This document shows, piece by piece, positions 11,501 through 23,500 of a DNA stretch of 64,000 nucleotides. Numbering within the stretch: the first letter of the stretch is position 1; every line of letters starts with the position of its first letter. A program made the translations under genes and the position numbers. Source of the DNA: Xanthostigma xanthostigma (lineage: Eukaryota; Arthropoda; Insecta; Raphidioptera; Raphidiidae). Under the pieces are notes generated by a model, which ran no database searches, was not told the origin of the DNA, and worked only from the letters and a program-made list of their open reading frames with translations. The DNA lies in the NCBI GenBank assembly GCA_963575645.1, contig OY754464.1, forward strand, positions 48,970,192 through 49,034,191, written 5' to 3'.

Positions 11501-14500
11501 ACAAGCGAATTTGTTGAAAACCGGATTTTAGTTACTATACGTCGTGTAAAAAATTACGTACTTTTTTAAAAGTTTAAAATTTTCCAAGACATTGTTTTTT
11601 TTTTCAATTTTTCGCCTGTAAGATCTGTAGTGTGGTTTTTGGTACTTTATATGACGTTGACTCAAGCCTTTTAGCTTTAAAAATAGCGTCAGGAGAGCGA
11701 CAATCACTTTTAGGCGAGGGAACGTGAAATATTCTGAATATTATATAAAATTGGTTATTATTCCAGATAATGTTTCGAAAGCAAAATAACGCAAGTACGC
11801 TTTATCCGCCTCTTCAGACAGATCCCGTGTTTCGAAAACGTGTATTTAATGAACAATACACAATTCCTTCATCGACCGACAATGGCGAAAGAATTCGGAG
11901 CCGTAATCCTCCAACGGAAGTTTCAAGAAAACTTGGTAAGTTTATTGTTCGAAACATTTCAGTGGCTTTCACGTGGATCGGTTTTGATATATATATATTT
12001 TTTTTAAATTAATCGTATAGCTGCAGCCAATTTTGGGGTTCCGTAGTCAAATGGCAAAAAAACAGAACCCTTATAATTTCGTCATGTCCGCCCTTCCGTT
12101 CGTCTATCTGTCTGTTCGTATGTCACAACTCACAGCCTTATAATTCCACCATCTTTCCACCGATTTGGATACAATTTTACAGGCAGGTGTCTTATGTGAA
12201 CCGTCATAAAATTGTGTAATTAAATTTAAAAAAAAACTAATTTAAGGGTAGATTTCCATACATAGATCTGAGGGATGAAAATTTGTATTTTTGCGAACTC
12301 CATTACAGGGTATCGTTGAACAGGTCTTTAAAAAAAATAAAAAATTCCTAAGTGAGTTTTTTATTCTTATGTGATTATTTCCCGACATATAGTCTCCTGA
12401 AGTCGTTTATAATATGCCTCTCCCTCTAACTTTTCAATCACGTGATTAAAAAAATCTGAAAAAACAGTCAAGAGAGTAACAGTTTTTAAATACTTTCAAC
12501 AAAAATTTTTTTAAACAAGATATATTAACTTGTTGTAGGAGTTCAGCTGATGTTTCCTTAAAATATATTTTATATGGCTGTCATATTTCTAGTGTAGTGT
12601 GAAGACAAGAACCAGGCTCTATATCATGTTCAAAAATAAACATCACTAGTGTACAATGTACATGTCAATATTTATTAGAACTATTTGGTTTTGAAAGATC
12701 CCAAAGTGATTTTAATAGTGCAACTAATACAAAACAGTATTTCTAGTTTAGGGAATGATATTTGTCAATCAACGATTGCGACCCATATATAGCTCATAAA
12801 TACGTCATACAAACACTACGGATCTCTATCATAAGTGTACCTATGCTCAACATGCGGTTGGCAAGTTTTTTACGTTGTATAATGTTAAAACCAGTTTTTG
12901 GCTTTGCCAGTCAGTGCCGTTACGTATAGGGTTGCCAGGCCCAAAAATAGAAAAGCCAAACTCGGTATTACATTTAACCGGATATTTATCCCTGAAAGAC
13001 CGGACTACCTTTTTTAATAAAAAAATTCAAGTAGGTAGGTATTTTTAATTGTTTAATACTAATCAATCACAGTTTTTATCACAAAATCAATCTTATATTA
13101 TAATTAAAAACAATCCTTATAAAAACGCCTTATGATTTGGAAGTTATGATACCAACTAAGTGTTCAGTTCTCTTAATTGAACATAAAATAAAGACAACAA
13201 ACATAAATAGCCATATTATTCTGGCACAATAAACAAATTTTTAATCAAACAAAAAAACGCTAATTTTACTATTCTTCTGGACCTGGTACGAAAAATGAAA
13301 AGATCTTCATTAAAATCATAGCTACAAGCTACTATTTGGCTTTGGCATTTCAAGTTGAAAAATTTAAAAAAAAATCAACATTTAAAAAAATAGCAAAATA
13401 ATATGATTATTTGGAAATTAAACTACTTTATCAAAAACGTCATTCTCCTTAAAATTTTATTAATAAAAAGTTTGACAAAAACCGCCAACCGGACACGATC
13501 GTAAAAAGCCAAACATGTCTGGCTAAAGCCGAACGCCTGGCAACCCTAGTCCTGGACGGGTAAGCACAGCTATTCGAATTTTTTTATTTTACACTTTCGA
13601 AATAAAATATAATTACTACAGGATATAGAAGAGCAACGTGAAATGTACCCTATAAATCTTCATGATTTGTTTATAAACTTGGTCCATGCACCTTTGTGAT
13701 CACAAAATGACGATATCCAGTGACGAATTAAGATTTCGCACTGTGAATACAACAGGGGTCTAAGTGCAAAACGAGTGTTTTGAGATATAAAAAAAAAAAA
13801 CGTGAGCAATCTATTTTTATTGTTGCATACGAAACTCAAATTTTATATGCAGACATTATTTATGTAAGCAAAATTAATAGCATTAGGAAACCTTTAAATG
13901 CGTTTCCCACCATAAAATTAAATTTTAGCACTCTATTGAACTGCTATTTCTAAACATTTCCGAAAAACAAAATTAGCGCAATAATAATTTATGTGTACGT
14001 AAATTTCAAATTTCAGAATAATTCGGAAAAATAAACTAATTATGCTTGTTAAATTATAATATAACTGGTTTTGAAGTTTTCAAAAAAATATTGCATTTTT
14101 TAGAGTTAAGATATTTTTTTAACAATTATATAACTGGTTGTTCAGAGTGCGCAGATGTTAAAGTCGGGTCTGATTGGACGATGTCTCGACCTTGGCGTGA
14201 ACTTTTCCGTCTTAACAGGCAAATTTCATAGTAATTATCATTACAATCGTATATATAAAATATTTAATTCGGTGAATTTTTGGAACATTTAAATTCCTTG
14301 ATGTAATGTCATTTGTCAAATTACATTTTGCACCTTCATTTTGAGTGTGTCCAGACTCCAGGTGTAAGAAATTTATTAGATATACTTTTAATATTATAAT
14401 TTCGTTGCATATTTCGATCACTCAAAGCTCAGAATTCTTTGTAGACGCGCAAGTCGACCCTGTTCAGAAGTTTAGAAAATTTAGCAGTACCCACACTTGA

Positions 14501-17500
14501 ATCTGTATTTTTTATCGCTACTAGGTTTTACACTTCTAGTACCTATAGCTACTATTTTTTTTACTCTCTGAAATATAACTCTGCCCAGAATTCACTTTTT
14601 AAGTCTTTAGGGTATCGTTATATAAATCTGGATTTTACCCGCTCGTTTTCACCCAACTTATTGAGACTGTTACAATTGATTTCGTCAAATTTTGTATTGT
14701 AAGATTTTTTGTTGTTAGACGGTATATTTGGAACATAATCTCGCAATCTTTAATACTATCATCATTATCAAAATTTAAATGAATCTTGTAGAGCAGCTAG
14801 GATCATTATCCTGGATAATGATCCCAGCTGCTCTACATATTATTACGAATCTTTTAGAGACAAGATTAATTAAAATTAAGGATAATTTATCCTTAATTTT
14901 AAGTCGATGGATGATCTTGTGATTAGTGGCGGATTTATTGTTTGCTAAAAATATTAGTAGTAATGAATAAATTGGAATAATTAATAATTATGTTTCAAAT
15001 GTATTTGCATTATGGAAACAATATTTTACGATTAACAATATTTCACGGCAAACAATTTATTTTTGAATACGGTGGAAATTAAGTTGCAGAGAACTAATTA
15101 AATATTAATAGTAAAAAATAGTATTGCTACAAAAAATTGCCTTATCTCTTCATTTTGTCCGTTTGTCATTTTAATACACATATTTGCTAATAATTTTCAT
15201 CGACTCAGGATTAATATCTATCCCTTCTTAATTTTAAAATTTTATGATGTTTTTATTAGGTAGTAATTCGTCTTGTTTTAACAATAATACTGGCACTACT
15301 GCAAACTTACACACAGCCTGTGGTTCTTTAAAAAAATGCCGTTTACAATATTATTGGTGGCGTAACGCGTAATGTTTTCAATGTAACTTTTAAAAGGCAC
15401 AACAATAATAATATTGATAAAGAGATGGCAAAATAACGAAATTTGTACATAAATAAAGAACGGCCCTGTTGTATTCATAGTGCAAGTTTTGAAGATCCAA
15501 AGGACCAGAAGTCTTGTGGAGACCCGGATCCTTAATTTTAAGGTAGAAGACGTGTTTATAAATAAAAATTGGATAGGATAGGGGCCCCAAAGCAAGTGCT
15601 CGTGATGCTTCTCCGTTATTTAGCCACTGACGATATCGCTCGACTGTTAAAAGCTTTTATTTTGAAAGATTTCTGATTATTTATGAAGATGAACTTGCCT
15701 GACTAGTGAGAGTATAATTTACGTACTCATTGAAAATTTGTAACTTTTAAAATTTGGTTATTTGAAGAAATTTACGAAAATGAAAAATAAACGTAAGTAG
15801 AAATATTGCAATGCTTTATACTGTCACAATGACTCAGAAAATATATTTTATTTGTGTAAAAACTTTCCTGTGACGAATTCATAAATATGAAATAAATTGG
15901 GAAAACCTCTTCAACTATATGACGTATCTCCGATTTAGCGTTTCCGTGAGAAAATCTATAAAGAAGTTCGAGAAGTATCTTCTATCGATAAAACTCAATC
16001 CTGGGAGGCTTTATAGAATATTTAAAAGATTATATAACACTAGAGAATCCCCAAATTTGCCAAGCAGTTTTTATGGAAATGTTGGCGGATGATGACGTTC
16101 ACCCAAGAAAAAAATGTGAAGCGACGTTGCCTTCGTTTTTCTACAGACATTGAAATTACGAACACCGGCTGTACTAGAGATAATATTTCGGTCATTGTGG
16201 AATATACAGGAAACGTGATGTGATTCATCCGAATTTGGAATCAGTTAGAAGTAAATCAGATTCAGTTAAAAAACAACAACGCTTGAAAACTAACCGAGAT
16301 GCCAAATGGATAAAAATCATGCTATAAAAATGGGTACCCAAAGTAAAAAGAAATAATTCAAGAAATTTAAAAGAACGGAGAGTCAGGTGATGGTAAAATG
16401 ATTCTTTTGTAGAAAATAATGGGTTTGTCATGAAAACTGACCATATTTCCAGGACCGTACGAAGAGCAAATTGCGCTACCTTTCATAATCGTTAATCGAA
16501 CAACATTTTGATTGGTTTCTGGAGCTCCTACAGAGCCGGTGTCGAAGGCATATGCCCCTTTCGCACTGTCTTTCTAACTGCTGATATTGATGTACAATCA
16601 AGAGGGCTTTTTTGAACGATTTTTTGGATGAGGAGGAACGTAGTGTTAATTGTGAAAACCTTGTTTCCAAACGCAAACGATCCTTGAATATAAATTTCAA
16701 AATTCAGAAAAACTGGAAGACAGTATAATAAAATGCGTTACAAAGATATCTCCAGTAGTATTAAATTGCAAATGTTTCCGAAGCCATTTATCTGTTTGGC
16801 AACTAGTCAATGTAGATCTGGCAAAGTAATATTTAACATTTAAAGTCTTTAGACATTTTTCATCCAACCTGGTGCATTTTTGTAGAGTTATATTGTGAAC
16901 CAATGAAAATTCCACAGATAGACATACACATAAATACTTTGTATACACGCATACAGCCACCATGTGGAAAACCACTTGTCTTTACGTTTTGAGTCTAGTA
17001 CCATCAGAATCTGAACTTATCTAGGACACAATTTTGTAACTCTATCACCATATTACTTTCATTTTCTAAGCAACATGGAAGTAAACATTACTAATTTTAA
17101 CGGTCATTATTATAAATTGTATTTGTTTTGTTTATGCAAAAGGCTGGAAGGAAAGAGACACAAGTAAGTAAATTACACTTTTCTCAATATCAATAATACT
17201 GTGATTTTTTCAATAGAAGTGTTTATTATGTATCCAATGAAATTAGGCAGTAGATGCATTTTACTTTTGTACTGAAACATTACTTTTTCTAAAAAAAATC
17301 GGTAGTAAATTTTATTTAACAAATTAAAAAATATTAGATTTGACGAAAAGCAGTCTACCGAAACTAATTTGCGTGTTTATAATTTCTTTAGGCTTATATC
17401 CACCGAATACAGTCTAAGATAATTGCATAGTTTCCAGAGAAATCAGTAATATAAAAAAATATAGTTATGATTTAAAATCCCGTTGCACTTCAGAGACAGA

Positions 17501-20500
17501 CCTATTAAAGGATCCATTGTTAACTTGTTATACCCCATTAACTTAACGTAGGTTCCTAACAGTCCTGTGCTTTCATATAAATAAACAAGCCATTCATGGT
17601 ATTTTAATTTCATAGTAAGAATATAAAATATTTTATTTATTATCAGGATTTTACTCAGGCGCGGTCCGAAGGGAGGGGTCACAGGGGACATGACCCCCCC
17701 CAAAATCTTTGGTCAAATTAAAAAATCTCAAAAATTTGCCAAATAATAAAAGGAAATTTTTAGCTACATTAATTCCAGATACCTATTTTTTATTAGTGTA
17801 GTGAGTGACCCCCCCCAAAATTTCAGGCTGCGACCGCGCCTGATTTTACTACAATACAACCCAATAAACTCCAAATCGCTTTACATAAAATTTGGCTTAA
17901 AAAATAAAATGCATTCCTTAACTATCACTTGCCAGAATCGTCTTTTTTATTTACGGGTAATCGCACACGACCAACACACAAGTAGATGTTTTCTCAAAAT
18001 TAATATTCTCATTATGACTTGATAACCATGGCAACTAGCGAAGAAGACAGACAAAATAAAGAACATTCACAGTTAATTTCGGGGAATCTTGATATTCCCA
18101 CACTTATGATCGGTACTCATTGGTTGCCTTTATACAACCGACTGAATAGAAACGTTGTTCTATATAACAAACGTTGTAAAAGGGTTAAAAATTGATGTAC
18201 TTATATCTATTTAAAAAAAACACACATTTTACTCTAAATATAAAAATTAAGTTTTTAATACAAATAAAATATTCTTATATTTAAAAAGTACTAGGTCGAT
18301 GTTATATAAGGACAGCAAAATAGATTTTTGCGACTTGGTTAAATTTTTTCTAACAAAATTTGATGCTAATTAAAATAAACCATTTAAGTTCGAAAGATAG
18401 TCTGGATAGTAAGGTATCATAATTTCCAATATGCGCTACTGCTAGAAATAATTACAAAGCAGTTCCTAACATTGCACACATCGCTTGTCAATAATAAGGG
18501 GCCAGTGTCACCTTTATTCGGAGTTAAATAATGAAGTTAACCCTAAAACAACACATTATGGAGCCAAATACAATTCGTAAAAGTGTTTTACAACATTCAT
18601 TGCGACATTTCGTATGCTTATTTTTTTTAAATATGTAATCATTTTTCATTCGGGCTTACAATAAGGGCGCCGGCAGGATTGATACCAAGGGGATGCAATG
18701 CAACCTGCCGACTATTTTTTTCAGCTTCAAGGTCACGCATTTCTCAAGTATTTCAGGCAAATAATTTACCAGACGACTGATAACAAAAAGCGAAACGTAC
18801 ATTAATTTTCTGTTCACTCAAATAAATTAAATATCTTTAATGCAACTCTCTTCTCCATCGTTTAAGCCAGGGGTGTGCAATCGCGTTTCCTTCATTCTTA
18901 CACCCCGTCGTGGCGCCCATGAAAGTAAGCAATACGCTTATGAACTCAGTTTCTAAATAAATATTTGATCGTATGGCATTGATCAATTGTTTAAAATGAC
19001 AACAAACGAAGCCAGAAGTTGGTGCGGAGTTCAAAGATGGGCATGCCTTGGTTTGCATTGCAGGAAACAGTGAAATCAATCAGCTGCGCAGACGCCTACA
19101 AGAAACTGAACAGGCGATGGTTCGTATCATCAGTCAAATGGGCTCAGCGCCATCTCTCGATAGACTAAAAGAGGATGATTTTGACAGTGACAAGCGTCAA
19201 TTAAACACTAATAACATAGGTCAGCGTCATCTAACACGTCCAGTTGTTGCTACGGCCGCTAGTTTACCTCGTCTACCGCTTCTTTAGCTTTTCGCACGTG
19301 CAATGCGCAAAATCATTCTCGTACGTACAAACAGTTAAGCGCATGCGTCTCTAAGATTGAAAACATCCAGATGGGATTCAATTGACGACGAGAAGATTCG
19401 CATGAGAGCCTCTATCAGCCGGTTGCGGAACTGACAGTATACAGACATGTCTGTCAAAGTAATGTCTAATTTTTTCTGTTTGTAGTCAAGTGTCAAATAG
19501 GTTATTGTTTTCGGACATCAGTTTTGTGTTTGTGAAATAATAATCAGTTAATTTTGTGTTTGACACCTAACCACAAACCAAATTTGCTCTGCTGTCTTGT
19601 GTCTCTGGTCTCATCAGTTCCACGACCTGCCGATAGAGGTGCTGATGCGAGTCTTCTCGTCGCCAACAGCAATCTGGTTAAACTCACTGGAATCTCGGGG
19701 CATATGAAATCGTAGTAATCTATGAAAATATTTGAGTTTAGTAATTGATGCTAATTCATAGAAAAGAGTAATTCATGTAAACTAAATTTGCTTCATTATG
19801 ATGAAGTTTACCTAAGAGTCCATGGAAATTCACCCAGAAATTAATAGTGAGAAAGAGAGAGTGTAGATTGTTTTATCCGTGAGTCTCTCTAGGAATTGAT
19901 GAGAATCCGACTAAAAACGCTGGGAGTTTCGTAGATGGAATTCCTTCTGGATTTTTTCAATAGTCAAGCCACCCACAGACGCACCTGCATGTCTCAAGAT
20001 TAGTGTGTTATTTAAAACATCGCAACCATCAACGTCCGTAAAAAAATTTACATGGATTGCAATTGTGCGTGCGTGCGTCTGCCACACCGCGTAGAAAAAA
20101 TTAATTTTCTTTTTATGGTCTGAGAAAAATTGGTCGACAATTTTATTTACTTGAAGTAATTTTCTTTTTCATGAAGATATATTCATTCGTTAATATATAA
20201 TATAATATGATGTAAGTGAAAATATTTATGCACGCATCTCCGTCGCACAGTGATTTTGAATGACGTACTTGTCTTAAGACATGTACGTGGGTCTGTGGCG
20301 AGCTACATATGCATGTTTTGTGACATGAGATGACACTATAGTTTTACAGTGACAATTATTAGTGATATTGATGAGGTGATACTTATGTTGTCTTGAAATT
20401 TATATTTATATACCGAAAAGAGCTTGTAAATCACTGTTTTTATGAATAAAATTGAATGAATCAGTATTTTTCTTTTAATTTATGTGGTTGTGAATGTTTC

Positions 20501-23500
20501 AAATGGCGCACAATTGAACGAAAAGCAAAAAAGCACGCGATTACTTACTATTTTTCGACAGATTATAATTGTATGTTATCTGTGTATGCAGGAAAAAAGG
20601 CATTATGCACCTATCGGCATTGATCGCATAGCAAGGTCCTGAGGGTCTGCTGAACCTCAACGAATTCCATCAATAATTAGAACACACATTACCCAGAAGT
20701 ATTTAAATGTCACACCCATCTATATGCGTAATATAAGTACATGGTGTGTTCTGTTTAAGAACAGTACTTTTTAGTACGCGGTATTTATTTCCGGAAAATA
20801 AAGAACCGGTGAAACCTAAAAAAGCGGTTTTTCCCAAGTGAAAATATTTAGAAAAAAAGATAATAATTTGAAAAACAATTAAATATGGGAAAAGAACTAA
20901 GAATTTTATAGTTACTACCGTCAACCTATGAAATTAGTCAAGAGACGAAAAATTTTTTTCGCTACGAAATAGTAGTTTATGTATCTAGAATGTAATGTCT
21001 ATTAAGTATTATAAGAGTAGAAGACAAACTGTTAATTAATATGATAATTAGTGAATTTTAACAGTACATACGAGTCATAATATCATTACGTTTGAGATAT
21101 GTACTACATTTTTGCACGTACCTCCTATAAAATAGTTGGCTTCCACTTTAATTTCAGTATATTTAAAACATTTTTCGTAGATCTGTGTAAAAAATATCAT
21201 GTTTATCCACAGTATCTACGAAAATTACACATATTTTGGTACGTCGTAATATACTTTCTATTAATGGTAACTAACAAATCGTTTTTGGAAATTACTATTG
21301 AATTGATTAGATCATAGCGATATAACTCAAATTTATTCTTTGTTTATATCACAGAACAATAACTGTTCTGTGGTTTATATCTTTTAAATCACTGAGTCTG
21401 AGTGTAGCCAAGATCGTCAGAATCTCGTTATTTGTAAGACGTTTTCATAACTCCCCTTTAAAAAGGGCTTTGCGAAATTGCGTTACAAATATTCAGTTTT
21501 CATTTCTGATAAGAGAACTGATGAAAGGATTTATTGATCTTTCAAATTCTTTAATAAAAAAACAACAATAAATGGCACTAGACCCAGACAAGCCTGAAAT
21601 ATTATCTGTGATACTACGTAGTAGTTCAGAGAACTACAGATAGTCGCGTCAATGAATACATAAAACAGGCAAAACTTGGAACTCCGCAGGAACAGCTCCG
21701 ATTTTGATGATTTTTTTTATTTATTTTTTTTATATTATTGAAAATTAGAAATATTTTGGAGCGGGCAACGAATTATTTATGTTGTTTAAGGGGCTAGGGG
21801 CAGTCAGTGGCATGAAAAAATTGAAAAAAAAATTTTCGACAAAATTTAATTTATTTTATAAAGCTAATAATATTTCAACTTGACTTCATTAAATTTTCAA
21901 AAAAAAAAAAAAAAAATTGGACAAAGCTATAGCCATCTGTTAGACCCCTCTCACAAGTAGGTGACCATCATAACTTTTTGCTGGTTCATTCAAAATCGAT
22001 AAAACAAAGAAAAGTCTTTAGTTTAATAGTAAATGTAGGACTATATCGAAGATTTATTTTTTTTGAAAATTATAAAATGGCGGCATCTTAAAGCTTACAT
22101 CCGAATTTGCAAGGATAGGTTGTTATAAAAGCCGAAGTTTTCAACCAAAACTGTAATCCTTTGATCAAGTCCTTGTTTTTTATGCCTTCAATAAGCTGTA
22201 AAAATTTCATCTAAATCCATCAAGTGGTTCTTTAATTTCAGTGGTCACAGACTTCGAAAACATAGTTTCGAGAAAAACGCAAGTCGTCTAATTTCCTGGG
22301 CCATATAATAATTATCTCGGAAACTATTCATTCAATTCATTTGAAATTTTCAGGAAATATTTTCGAAACATAATACTACCAGAAAATGCAAAAAAAGAAA
22401 TCGATTTTTTCAAATCTTGAGTAGGTACCCTTAACCCCTTAAACAATATTTATGTAAAAAAAAATGTTTTCATACGATATTCATTTAAAATTTATAAATA
22501 CATATTTTTTTACAAGTTTTGGATGAATATCGGAAGTAAAGTTTTTTTTTTACACAAATATATAGCATAGATATTATTTAAGGAGTTAGGGATAGTCAGA
22601 ATTTTTAAAAGTCTGACCACTGAAATTAAAGAACCACTTGATGGATTTAAATGAAATTTTTACGGCTTATTGAAGGCATAAAGAACAAGGACTTGGTCAA
22701 AGGATTTTTGTTTTTGTTGAAAACTTCGACTTTTATAACAATCTGTCCTTGCAAATTCGGGTGTAAGCTTTTAGATGCCGCCATTTTATTAATTTAAAAA
22801 AAAATCTTCGATATAGCCCTAGATTTACTATTAAACTAATGACTTTTCTTTGTTTTATCGATTTTGGATGAACCAGCACAAAGTTATGATAGTCACCGCA
22901 AAGCATTACCTACTTGTGAGAGGAGTCCAACAGATGGCTATAACTTTGTCCAAATTTTTTTTTTTTTTTTTTTGAAAATTTAGTGAGTTAAGTTGAAATA
23001 TTTTTAGCTTTATAAAATAAATTAAATTTTGTCGAAAAAATTTTTTTTTAATTTTCTCATGCCTCTGACTGCCCTTAGCCTCTTAAACAATATAAATAAT
23101 TCGTTCCCCGCCCCAAAATGTTTCTGATTTTCAATAATATAAAAAAACTAATCAATAAATAAAATTATCGACCAATAATTCAGACAATATATTAACAAAA
23201 AAATATATAGTTAATACATTAACGTTTGAATAAGATTTGAATAAAAAAACTAAATTAAAAAATTTGAAAAGAAGTTTGACCCTACAGGCCATCCCTGTAA
23301 CTTCCCGCTATTTTCGAGTTCAAAACGCTCAAAAATATATAAAATATAGCAAGAAGTTTATTGCACATACCGCTAAACTAGCGGTATGTGCTTTATTATC
23401 GCTTTGTGCGTCAGAGCTGACTTTCGTTCATATAAGAAGTTATATCTAAGTTAATTTCACACGAAATCCATTCAAATTGAAGCTTTTTGAAAAGAGGAGA

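Larger units (their letters stand above)
13549..17142. other. RIC3 intron 4, proximal part
   Basis: Holds two palindromes (14787-14837 and 14871-14901) and a block of possibly decayed coding sequence (about 15930-16700, listed separately). Otherwise nothing recognised. Confidence 0.4.

Noticed and set aside
14787-14837. pre-miRNA hairpin
   Set aside because: The loop is a single base; Drosha/Dicer substrates need a larger terminal loop.
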